In this document: positions 12,000 through 21,860 of the stretch, piece by piece
How positions within the stretch are numbered: the stretch's first letter is position 1
Layout of the letters: the number at the start of each line of letters is the position of its first letter
DNA from: Symsagittifera roscoffensis
Taxonomy: Eukaryota > Xenacoelomorpha > Acoela > Convolutidae
DNA: 64,000 bases
Direction: 5' to 3'
NCBI RefSeq assembly: GCF_963678635.1
Contig: NC_087071.1
Coordinates: 4,913,624 to 4,977,623, forward strand
Program-made: the position numbers and the translations under genes
The notes under the pieces: generated by a model
Told to the model about the DNA's origin: nothing
Databases searched by the model: none
The model's input: the letters and a program-made list of their open reading frames with translations, nothing else

Positions 12000-13086
12000 C
12001 GGGTGAACGTCATTAAACCCGGTGCAAATCTGACAACCATGTCATCATTATCAGTGCTGGAACAAAGAAGTTGACTCAGCGTGCAGATTCTGACATCCAC
12101 AAGCAAGCATGCACTGCTTTTGGTAGCAACCAGACAATAACGGCCGCAAAGCGAGCTGCCGCGTTTACTTTCAATAAAACTGCTGAAGCGAAGCTGCTTT
12201 ATTCTTTGAAAATATTCGTTGATGGAGGGGCTTTTTATCATCGGAATCCGCCAGCTCTAATCGAAAATTCTACTGCAAGATATTTCCGGATTCAAAGTTT
12301 CCGGATGTGAAATGTGGGAGAAACAAGGCCTAATATGTGGTGACACAGGAACTGGCGCCTTTTTTCCAGAATAAACTGATTGAAGAGTTGAACAATTCTG
12401 CGTCTTACGTGGTTCACACCGACAAAAACAACTAACAACAACAAAGTTCGTTTATAGTTCCAAGTTAAATATGACGAAAAAATTGAGACAGAAAAATTAA
12501 TGCGTTATCTGAAGACAACGGAGTTAGAATTTGAAGTCGATATTGAAGATGACACTTTTGCAAAAGTATATCAAATCATTGAAGGATGTGAAACTTCTGG
12601 AATCTAAAAAAAAATGTGAGTGGACAATCGCTGTGACCAACGAGTTCGGGTTAGACCTCGGCAAAAGTGTTTATTTCAAGTCGGAAAAATAACCTGGATC
12701 AGTTTGTGATGCACGCTGCTTTTATTTTCACAAGATCATTTCAAGCTGAAGATTTGAATGTGTTTACTACTCTTCGACATTTTTTGGTTTTGTAACTAAA
12801 CTGGTACATCGCTTGAAGCATTCAGTGCAGCTGACCCGACATTGTTCTAACAGAAACTCTTTAATAACAACGGGAAACATCTGGTTCTTAAACCTACAAC
12901 GGAGAATTTGTTGTACTCAGTAACGCATGAAAATGGCGAGGAAATAATGGTAACATCGGAGACAAAATGCTGAAAGCACTTTGCGGTGTAAAATATTATA
13001 AGCACCAAAAAAACTTCAAACCACAAAACTTAGATTTGAGCCTGAACAACGTTCAAGACTTCTTTCTAAAACAGAACAAAAAATAA
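12000..13086 (+). pseudogene. Decayed coding relic of unknown family (plus strand)
   Basis: Several plus-strand segments read as ordinary protein but lie in different frames with stops between them. They are about 12030-12307 (SDNHVIIISAGTKKLTQRAD then DIHKQACTAFG), about 12375-12435 (KLIEELNNSASYVVHTDKNN), about 12465-12606 (MRYLKTTELEFEVDIEDDTF), about 12611-12692 (TIAVTNEFGLDLGKSVYFKS) and about 13015-13086 (LDLSLNNVQDFFLKQNKK, stop at 13084-13086). Together they suggest one gene of 300 or more codons broken by indels. The family was not recognised. It may be related in origin to the minus-strand relic at 9.3-10.2 kb, but no shared sequence shows that. Confidence 0.45.
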
Positions 13087-13089
13087 ATA

Positions 13090-15535
13090 ACCATAAATAA
13101 GTAAAATTGGGTTCACTGAATAATACTTTAAGTCACAATAGCAAAAAATGAACATCAAAAATTTCTTGATAACTTTTGCAAAAATCACTAAAATAAACGA
13201 AAATTAACTTCATTTATTAAACTGACTAATCACTCAAATTTATACGCACTAAACTTCGACCTGGTCAATTTTTTCACTTTCATCATCCTGATAACTTGAA
13301 GACGAACCAAACATTACGGGATTACTTCAGCATCTGACTTTAAAAATGCGCTAATAGCCTGATGTAATCAATTTTTAAATTTCTGGCTGTTTAATTAACA
13401 ATTTATAAACAAGTTTAAACTGAATAGAAATCATTGGGCTCCGTCACTATTTTTGGATGCAAGACTTTATTACGATAGTTGATTTGAATCTTTGAAAAAT
13501 CAAACTAATAAGTTCAGCACTGAAAAAAAAAAATTGCAGATCTAATTGCCAACTTTTTTTTTAAACAAACATACATGAAGTATGGGGTAGAGGGCAGATA
13601 AAAATGAGACAAAGTTTCTTCAAGTAGTTAACTTAAGAACGCAAAGGCCAAAATAAATAAAAAATATATCTGAGTCTAAAAGAATACATTTATATCTGAG
13701 TTTAAAAGAATAAATAAAAAATAAAGAATACATTTTTCTGAGTCTCATTTCCATAAGAATGGCGAATCATAAGGCCGGCTTTAGTTCGATACATCACGCA
13801 CTTTCTTACAAGTTTCAAGTTTTTGCTGTATTTGAATTAGCTTGAAAATGACTCAGCCTAATAGGCGAAATTTCTTCCCACTCCAAATGTTCACAAAATT
13901 ACGACAAAACAATAAGGAGAATAGGGAGAACAAGACCGCTCGTATCAGGGCGAAGCTTTGAATGTTCCGACTGCCTTTTAAGGTCTATGGAGCAGTAATA
14001 AAATGAAAAAATTAAATGTTATAAAATAAAGTGAACCTTTTTTTTAATTTGAGATTTTTTGTGAAAATCATCCCCCCACACGCCATATAAAGTATAAAAT
14101 GATAGATTTCGCTCCTAGCAACAAATCAAAGAATGGCAAATAAGCTTCCTTTAACCAATTTGCAACACTTTCAAGGACGGATTAAATCTCCGCTTATGCG
14201 TTAATAGAGCGAAATATATCGCGCATTTATTGTCCCAAATTGGCCAAAATGGCAATCTGTAAGCCCACATAACTTTACGAAAAAAAATCACAGGTGAAAT
14301 ATCTTTTCAAATTTAAGCTCAAGACAACAATACCTTTTGAATGATATAAAAAATTCTGTAAAAATGGCTCGTTAAAAAGTCGAAATTTGTCTGGAGAAAA
14401 AACCCACCCCGAGCACAAATATTCCGTTATTTTCGTTACGAAAGTCAGAACAACAAGCTTTGTTTCCTATAGACGTGCATGAGACTGAAATTCAATTTCA
14501 ACAAAAATGAAATACCCTTTGCAAACAATCAAAGCATGTATAAAAAAGTTTAAAAATTACAAAAAACATCAAACTACAAATTTTGAAAATGAATTTAGCC
14601 AACAGGCAGTTGAAAAAAAAATCAATAAATGCAAGTAAACAGAAAAAAATACGACTTACATTTTGAAAAAATCTTTCAAATTTTAAATTTTAATTTTACA
14701 GCTCCTTGAATTTTATAAATTTTTGATTGACACTTTTCTGAAAAAAAAAACCCAAATTGAGAAAACTGGATTAATAAGGTTTTTAATCCGCTGGAAATCT
14801 GAAAATTAAATTCCACTATCGATCACGTTTTTTGTGACCCTCACACTTTTGCTGTTCGATAACGTAGTTTGTCTTCCTTTTAGCAAAGGAAAAGAAAATA
14901 AACAGAAATCAAAAGTCAAACAACAAAAAATCAAATTTGAGCGTGAACAAATTTTAAATATATTTTTTTTTCTGAATTAAAATCAAACAAAACATCACCA
15001 AGTCCTTTATAAGAGTATTCGATAATTTAATGACTCTTAAAAATAGTTAGCCTATTTAATGACTCTTAAAAATACTACCTTGTAAAGCTTACACAGCATC
15101 TTCTTGTAGATAGCAGGCTCTCTCAAAAAGTTGATAAAACATAGCACTAATCGCTCGCCAATGAAACTGAGTATAATAGCTGACCGCAAACTCGTACTAC
15201 ACAAACTAAACTCGTGCCATAACAAACATTTGGCTTGTGTAAACAGAAGAACATGATATGCACAAGAAAAGACGGTTCGAAAAAATGGCGAAGACAGCGC
15301 TATTCGAGTCTTCGAGCTTCTGCTCAATCAAATGCCGTCTTAATAACTGGGCAAAACTTGTAGAAGATAGTAAATGGCATCATTAGAACAATGGTTGAAT
15401 ATTTATTTTTATTTGCTAGAAAGTAAGCATTTGAGCATTTGTCGAAAAAACGCCATTACGACAGGACTTTAAAAATATTTTTATTCAAAAATCTTTAATT
15501 TGGATAATCAATTCTCAAAAAATTGAAGAAAAATG
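13090..15535. other. Intergenic AT-rich DNA, nothing recognised
   Basis: No supported gene. A minus-strand open frame at 15052-15327 has no recognisable domain. Directly repeated phrases (AATGACTCTTAAAAATA at about 15029 and 15059) are too short to interpret. Confidence 0.35.
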
Positions 15536-15540
15536 GCGCT

Positions 15541-15994
15541 TCAAATATTTTTGAAATGCATTTCCGGCAGAACAAAATGATCGAATTCTTCAACAATTTG
15601 AACATTTTCAGCTTCTAACTTGTCAAAATATTTTTCGTTTTCCGGACCCGTGAATAGAACATTATTGGTGCAATTGTGGTTTTCTTTCAAATACTTCAGC
15701 GCAAACTCGATCATCTTCCCACCCAGATTTTGACCTCTGCTTTCTTCACGAACGAACAAATCAGAAATATACGCTTGAGACCCATAAAAAGTACTGTAAC
15801 TGAAATGCGTTCCCACAAAGCCGACAGGAACATTGTCCGAAATTACATAAGCGACGAACAGGTAGTACAAGTTATCGTCAATGGCTTGCTGGAGATCGGA
15901 AATTGAAGGTCTTCTTTCGCTGATTTTGTCGAATGTTTTGTCATTTCGCTCCAATTCTGCAAAGTATTCCTTTATAAGATTGACTACAGACGGT
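15541..15994 (-). CDS. GNAT N-acetyltransferase, diamine (spermidine/spermine) acetyltransferase-like; last exon
   Basis: About 151 codons resemble the SSAT branch of the GNAT fold, which moves acetyl from acetyl-CoA to polyamine or related amines in the cytosol. Visible parts in order are an N-terminal helix (PSVVNLIKEYFAELER), the strand pair GFVGTHFSYSTFYGSQAYIS, the acceptor-side strand DLFVREESRG, the acetyl-CoA pyrophosphate loop RGQNLGGK (R/Q-x-x-G-x-G/A type), then the C-terminal FDKLEAENV region. The open frame runs 15 codons further right to an ATG at 16038, but on the minus strand TTTTTTTTCTAATTTTAG directly precedes 15994. The extra codons (KVNQSFF) are therefore probably intron, and the true start lies in an unseen upstream exon. 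That exon would carry the missing first beta strand. Substrate specificity cannot be decided; thialysine or other small amines are possible. Confidence 0.75.
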
Positions 15995-16194
15995 CTAAAA
16001 TTAGAAAAAAAAGATTGATTAACTTTCCGGTTTCCCACTTTTTAAGCAATTATTAATTACATTTGTCAAATTTTATAGCATCATATTTTATCAAATAGGA
16101 GCCTTTTCTTTTATTATTTTTATAGGATCAAACATGCGTCTTTTGAATGAAACGGTCTTTCAATTGAGGTCGTCTCTTAAAACTTGAACCAATG

Positions 16195-16263
16195 TTGGAG
16201 AAAATTTTTGAAGCGGAGATGAATTGAAAATCAATTCATCTCCGCTTCATAATTTTTCTCCAG
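16195..16263. repeat. Near-perfect 32-bp hairpin with 3-base loop
   Basis: TGGAGAAAATTTTTGAAGCG and the following GAGATGAATTGA pair with the reverse complement after a loop of AAA; only two or three positions fail to pair. It lies upstream of the acetyltransferase exon, probably in the intron or 5' flank of that gene. A recent palindromic duplication or small fold-back element would explain it. Confidence 0.75.
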
Positions 16264-16264
16264 A

Positions 16265-17344
16265 ATTTTTCACTTCTCGACAAAAATTATTGTGAGAAAA
16301 AATGCATGTTTGTTTTAGTTAGGGGTACAACATCCAAACTACTGGAACCTGATCTAAACTATATTTTATGATTGGATAAATTAAATGTTTTACCAATGTA
16401 AAGTATTTAATATTAACCAATCATGATCCATCTAACTAACAACCCACTTATTTGTAAGTGCTGAAGTTACTTGTAATTTCAGCACCAGAGAGATTTGAAT
16501 TTAACTTAGAAATTAGTTGGACTCTCCCGAGCACTTCAGCAGCCGCAATAAACCAGTATACCCTAGATCTATTGAGCCTAGCAGAGACTAGTTAAACAAC
16601 CTGAGACTAGATAGTATAAGAGTAAGATTAGGATCGGTATTAGACTAAGAAGTTGCACGAATCTATCCGGCCGAAAATAAGATAGCGTGACGAGCAGACG
16701 GTGTACCCTATCCGAAATTACTCTATGAGTTACACTCCAAAACTAACTCATCTGGTGCGACCATAAGTCTCGAACAAGACCTTATTAGATTAGAATTAAC
16801 CAAAATTAGATTAGAAATTAGACAAAAACATTTACAAAATGTTATACGACAATAATTTAATTGAAATGTCTCTCCGACTCAATAGATCCGAGCCAATATT
16901 CCGAACCATAATAGAACTACCCGGAATTGGAAGAAGACATCGAACCAAAGACGACATACGACAAAGTAGAAACTTGCCGTATAGTTACATGATAGTTCGG
17001 CAAAAGCCAGAACAAACTTTTATATTTCGAATACTACTTGCAATGAATTTAGATTTCCATTTGCAAACATAAAACCTTGAAGTAAATCTTCAAAATCATT
17101 TCAGGCGCTAAACAAAATTAATATTATACAATAACGATTGATAAAAAGATCTAAGATCGTTTTCCTAAAATTCTGCAGTATTATACAAAACATGTTTGAA
17201 AAATATTTATTGAAAAAAAAAAAAAAATAAAAATTAGTAGCATGACAATAAATGGTTAGTAATCATAAATCATCCTGTTGTTCCAGCTTCATCACCTAAA
17301 ACATAACAGCAATCATCAACTCACTAATATCATAAAATACTAAA
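16265..17344. other. No supported gene; composition shifts before assembly gap
   Basis: From about 16480 the DNA becomes less AT-rich with repeated phrases (GACTAG, AGATTAG, AATTAGA). A 77-codon plus frame at 16839-17072 has no recognised domain. The stretch may be retroelement LTR or leader sequence running into the gap, but no second copy is in the window. Confidence 0.3.
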
Positions 17345-17367
17345 NNNNNNNNNNNNNNNNNNNNNNN
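17345..17367. other. Assembly gap (23 N)
   Basis: A run of 23 N. Sequence to its right belongs to the repeat-rich D region, so the join may not be reliable. Confidence 0.98.
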
Positions 17368-17723
17368 CCAAATATGACCGACTGGCACACAGCCCCAGCA
17401 GATTAGCAGCCCTGTACGCAATCCAGCACCCGAGGACGACTACGTCCCTGAGTTGCTCAGTGAGCAACTCCCACTCCGCAGACAGGGACAATAGTATGGG
17501 AAAGGGGTTTCCCCCTAGCAAACTGGTGTGGTTTGAGCCAGAGCCCCTTCACAGCCAGGGTGTCAGAAGCAGCACCAGCCCTACATCTTATGTGGACCTC
17601 ATCTATGGGAAGGTTTAGAAGTTTGAACCGGCCGAATGGGATAACATATTTCTGGCTGTAGAAGACATCTAATCTAAAACAATCAAATTAAAATTTTTAA
17701 CTCGAAAGAGGTTGCTCATCACA
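17368..17723 (+). pseudogene. Possible coding remnant before D repeat
   Basis: This stretch is visibly richer in G and C than its neighbours and has an open plus-strand frame from the gap to about 17620 (includes SKLVWFEPEPLHSQGVRSS). It could be the tail of a retroelement reading frame that continues left into the gap. No domain was recognised. Confidence 0.3.
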
Positions 17724-18697
17724 TAAAAGCTTTTGGAACAACAAGTTTCCGAGGCAGATGATTTGAAAACTTTTCCTAAATTTTTTCTGAATTTAAAAGA
17801 CGCTTATGTGCCAGTCGGTCATGTCTGGAGGTTTGACCTTGAGAAACACGTAATTTTGGAGTGAAGTTTTAATTTTAAAAATTTCGAATGGAGCCTGTCA
17901 TGCTCAGTTTTCTCGAACCAACTGAAAACAAAAAGTGAAAAATCAGAACGACCGAATTAACAATTGCGGGAAACTACTCAAAAAAAAAGGCAGGAAATTG
18001 CTATTCGCAATTTCTCGATACGAAATAATAAGAGAGTAGAGCTGTCTTATCCCGAAAACAGGAGAATAGAACACAGACTTGAGAAAGGACGATTATTCGA
18101 ACGGAACAGAGTGAACATTCAATGGAAGAGAGGACAACTTGAGTGTCCCGATGGTTCATACAGAAACTTTGATTCTTGAGACAAAACTTACTTCTGTTGT
18201 TAAAACTAATTAGCATCAAACTTATTTAGTTATATTATTTAATCCTCGAGCTACTTATCTATTAATTACTCCTCATACTCAAGCGCATCGACATGTGAGT
18301 TCTCAATTTAAATTTCTCGAGTGCATTTTATGATAGTTATGTTGAGATAAGGCGAGTTTTAGGTTGATCCATCTGAAATGGATCAAAGTTCCACTGTCCA
18401 ATAAAAAGTAACTAAGCGGATTGTTCCGACCCGGTTTTTAACGGCGTTCATGTATTTTGGGTATCTAGAGACCTGAGTATGGGGACGTTATTATTTCTAG
18501 AGTGGGGGGGATATTTTGGTAGTAGCCTTTAAGCTGTAACGGGTCGTGGTCTCATGTCACAAGCGAACCGAATTGGCTCCGACTGATTTGAGGTGGAAAA
18601 ACACAAAAGATAGTGTCCCTGACTCTTGAGCCAATAGTTATAGGGCCTATTTTTCTTAAGCCTCATGTGTGACTGCAGTAGACGAATGTTACATTAA
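17724..18697 (+). repeat. D repeat, copy 1 (about 974 bp)
   Basis: It matches 20406-21369 almost base for base. The main difference is a replaced short segment near 17890-17915. The left half carries a coding-like frame ending at 18179 (…NVNIQWKRGQLECPDGSYRN). The right half is LTR-like, with the palindrome TTGATCCAT-CTGAA-ATGGATCAA near 18365, and ends GTTACATTAA. Two direct copies around unique DNA suggest an LTR-type element in which the repeated part includes the end of an internal frame. Confidence 0.8.
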
Positions 18698-18698
18698 G

Positions 18699-19943
18699 AA
18701 GAAGAAGTCTTGGGACATTGCAGTCTGGGGACAGTCTTGGGGCAACACAGTCTTGGGACAGTGCAGCCTTGGGGCAGTCTTGGACCAGAGCAGTCTTGGT
18801 ACGAAACAGTCTTGGGCCATTGGTCTTGGGACGTTAGTCTTGGGACGTTGGTCTTGGGACATTAGTCTTGGGACGTTGGTCTTGGGCCATTGGTCTTGGG
18901 ACGTTAGTCTTGAGACGTTGGTCTTGGGCCATTGGTCTTGGGACGTTAGTCTTGGGACATTAGTCTTGGGACATTAGTCTTGGGACGTTGGTCTTGGGCC
19001 ATTGGTCTTGGGACATTAGTCTTGGGACGTTGGTCTTGGGCCATTGGTCTTGGGACGTTAGTCTTGGGACGTTGGTCTTGGGCCATTGGTCTTGGGACAT
19101 TAGTCTTGGGCCATTGGTCTTGGGACATTAGTCTTGGGACGTTGGTCTTGGGCCATTGGTCTTGGGACGTTAGTCTTGGGACATTAGTCTTGGGCCATTG
19201 GTCTTGGGATGTTAGTCTTGGGACATTGGTCTTGGGCCATTGGTCTTGGGACATTAGTCTTAGTTATAGGGCCTATTTTTCTTAAGCCTCATGTGTGACT
19301 GCAGTAGACGAATGTTACATTAAGAAGAAGAAGTCTTGGGACATTGCAGTCTGGGGACAGTCTTGGGGCAACACAGTCTTGGGACAGTGCAGCCTTGGGG
19401 CAGTCTTGGACCAGAGCAGTCTTGGTACGAAACAGTCTTGGGCCATTGGTCTTGGGACGTTAGTCTTGGGACGTTGGTCTTGGGACATTACTCTTGGGAC
19501 GTTGGTCTTGGGCCATTGGTCTTGGGACGTTAGTCTTGAGACGTTGGTCTTGGGCCATTGGTCTTGGGACGTTAGTCTTGGGACATTAGTCTTGGGACAT
19601 TAGTCTTGGGACGTTGGTCTTGGGCCATTGGTCTTGGGACGTTAGTCTTGGGACGTTGGTCTTGGGCCATTGGTCTTGGGACATTAGTCGTGGGCCATTG
19701 GTCTTGGGACATTAGTCTTGGGACGTTGGTCTTGGGCCATTGGTCTTGGGACGTTAGTCTTGGGACATTAGTCTTGGGCCATTGGTCTTGGGATGTTAGT
19801 CTTGGGACATTGGTCTTGGGCCATTGGTCTTGGGACATTAGTCTTGGGACGTTAGTCTTGGGACATTGGTCTCGGGACGTTAGTCTTGGGACGTTGGTCT
19901 TGGGACGTTGGTCTAGGGACGTTGGTCTTGGGACATTGGTCTG
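18699..19943 (+). repeat. 14-bp minisatellite, doubled as a higher-order repeat
   Basis: The array is built from three 14-base variants, TCTTGGGACGTTGG, TCTTGGGCCATTGG and TCTTGGGACATTAG, in mixed order. A block of about 626 bases that includes the last 50 bases of the D repeat (TAGTTATAGGGCC…GTTACATTAA) and the start of the array recurs from about 19262, so the array plus its edge was duplicated. Because three units make 42 bases, all frames stay open on both strands and give false 14-residue periodic proteins. Confidence 0.95.
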
Positions 19944-20226
19944 AGGATACCAATAAGAAGTACTGGGACAACACTGAATAGTCTTGGGACGGTAGAGAGA
20001 AAGTCTTGGAACAGTATTAGGAAGGGGGTACTACAAGAGTACTAAGTTAGGTTGAAGTAACCAATTATAACAACACATTCCCTATCCTAACCTAACACAT
20101 AAAAGTTTTCAAAAGTTTAAGAAAAATTGTTTTTAGCGAATTGTCAATTTCTTTTTACTTAGAGTTTTAACCTTAGAGTAGAAATTTTGTAGATAATAAT
20201 ACTGTAAATAATAACAATTGTAAATA
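19944..20226. other. Spacer between minisatellite and D copy 2
   Basis: Degenerate TCTTGGGAC units fade out by about 20000. The rest is AT-rich and may be the leader of the D element. Confidence 0.4.
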
Positions 20227-20448
20227 ATGAGGCGGAGCAGGGTACCGGTAGCTGAAGGAAGATCTACCGAAGCAAAGACAAAGTATAATTCGTCGCTACG
20301 CAAAACAACATCAATGGGTCCGAAGATAACAAAGAAGAGCTTTTCAGTTAATATGGTCAGCACAAGGAGTACAACGGAGAACAGAGCAAAAGAGGGCACG
20401 GAAGGTAAAAGCTTTTGGAACAACAAGTTTCCGAGGCAGATGATTTGA
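20227..20448 (+). CDS. Possible start of a D-element reading frame
   Basis: A 73-codon frame starts in unique DNA (MRRSRVPVAEGRSTEAK…) and enters the second D repeat at 20406, where it soon stops. A basic, Ser/Thr-rich N terminus before the repeated internal tail would fit a Gag start in an internally deleted retroelement, but nothing confirms it. Confidence 0.22.
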   Translation: MRRSRVPVAEGRSTEAKTKYNSSLRKTTSMGPKITKKSFSVNMVSTRSTTENRAKEGTEGKSFWNNKFPRQMI

Positions 20449-21369
20449 AAACTTTTCCTAAATTTTTTCTGAATTTAAAAGACGCTTATGTGCCAGTCGG
20501 TCATGTCTGGAGGTTTGACCTTGAGAAACACGTAATTTTGGAGTGAAGTTTTAATTTTAAAAATTTCGAATGGAGCCAACGAACCATCGAACCAACTGAA
20601 AACAAAAAGTGAAAAATCAGAACGACCGAATTAACAATTGCGGGAAACTACTCAAAAAAAGGCAGGAAATTGCTATTCGCAATTTCTCGATACGAAATAA
20701 TAAGAGAGTAGAGCTGTCTTATCCCGAAAACAGGAGAATAGAACACAGATTTGAGAAAGGACGATTATTCGAACGGAACAGAGTGAACATTCAATGGAAG
20801 AGAGGACAACTTGAGTGTCCCGATGGTTCGTACAGAAACTTTGATTCTTGAGACAAAACTTACTTCTGTTGTTAAAACTAATTAGCATCAAACTTATTTA
20901 GTTATATTATTTAATCCTCGAGCTACTTATCTTTTAATTACTCCTCATACTCAAGCGCATCGACATGTGAGTTCTCAATTTAAATTTCTCGAGTGCATTT
21001 TATGATAGTTATGTTGAGATAAGGCGAGTTTTAGGTTGATCCATCTGAAATGGATCAAAGTTCCACTGTCCAATAAAAAGTAACTAAGCGGATTGTTCCG
21101 ACCCGGTTTTTAACGGCGTTCATGTATTTTGGGTATCTAGAGACCTGAGTATGGGGACGTTATTATTTCTAGAGTGGGGGGGATATTTTGGTAGTAGCCT
21201 TTAAGCTGTAACGGGTCGTGGTCTCATGTCACAAGCGAACCGAATTGGCTCCGACTGATTTGAGGTGGAAAAACACAAGAGATAGTGTCCCTGACTCTTG
21301 AGCCAATGGTTATAGGGCCTATTTTTCTTAAGCCTCATGTGTGACTGCAGTAGACGAATGTTACATTAA
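20406..21369 (+). repeat. D repeat, copy 2 (about 964 bp)
   Basis: This is the direct repeat partner of 17724-18697. The coding-like frame ends at 20851 with the same NVNIQWKRGQLECPDGSYRN tail. It ends with GTTACATTAA at 21360-21369. A diverged inverted relative occupies 63343-64000. Confidence 0.8.
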
Positions 21370-21490
21370 CTCGAAAACACTGACAGAGGAAATTATCTTT
21401 TAGCAGCTTGTTAATTTCAACCAGTCTAGAAATTTTAAGTTTGATTTGTAATTTTGGTGTGTCTATGCAAAAAAAAGACTGGGTAAAACG
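21370..21490. other. Short flank between D copy 2 and the LTR of element A
   Basis: AT-rich, no coding or repeat signal. It is the outer left flank of element A. Confidence 0.4.
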
Positions 21491-21531
21491 TTTAACATTC
21501 GCCCGGAAGTACTTATCGACAGAAAAAAGAA
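21491..21531 (-). repeat. Outer fragment of the 3' LTR of element A, left of the PLE
   Basis: TTTAACATTCGCCCGGAAGT and following bases match the left end of the other LTR (49379 onward). The match breaks at about 21525, where the Penelope-like element begins, and resumes at 25739 (GCTAAGCTGTAAAACGACTG). Confidence 0.82.
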
Positions 21532-21860
21532 GAAGAAATTTTTGCTAAAAAGTAAATTTCAAACGTTTTCGCAACTATGTGCATCGTCAGGATTTTTACA
21601 ATAAACTACTCTAAATGACGATAAAACATCAATTTACAAATGTTATTTCCAATAAATCACATACAATTTCGTTCTAAATCATCATGATAAAAAATTAGCC
21701 AATCACAGTTGACCTCTAAATTACTATTAAGATTAAAATACTTTTAACCTCTAAAATTAATTAAACATTTTTAAATTAATTTGTCTGGAAGTTTCTGAGT
21801 CATAATTTCGATTTAGACATGTACGTTTTGAATAAAAAACCAAAAATATTTTGGGACTAA
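21532..21860 (-). repeat. PLE pseudo-LTR, 3' copy
   Basis: It matches 25349-25686 with a scatter of single-base differences. The RT/GIY-YIG stop codon (21857-21859) lies at its inner edge. Confidence 0.88.
21558..21592 (-). ncRNA. Hammerhead-ribozyme-like core in PLE pseudo-LTR
   Basis: The minus strand reads CCTGACGATGCACATAGTTG followed by CGAAAACGTTTG. This matches the layout CUGANGA, short stem (GCA/TGC), GAAA, then a further stem. PLE terminal repeats are known to carry minimal hammerheads. Stem II here is only three pairs plus a stray U, so self-cleavage is uncertain. Confidence 0.45.

Noticed and set aside
15541-16038. ATG at 16038 as the start of the acetyltransferase
   Set aside because: A strong polypyrimidine-AG acceptor sits at 15995, and the 15 extra residues look like translated intron.
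16839-17072. 77-codon frame as a gene
   Set aside because: No domain, no supporting splice sites or second copy; it may belong to an unidentified repeat cut by the assembly gap.
18669-19944. Long periodic open frames (SWDVSLGTLVLGH and its reverse-strand counterpart)
   Set aside because: They follow from a 14-bp tandem repeat whose three-unit period is 42 bases; both strands are open and there is no start context or unique sequence.
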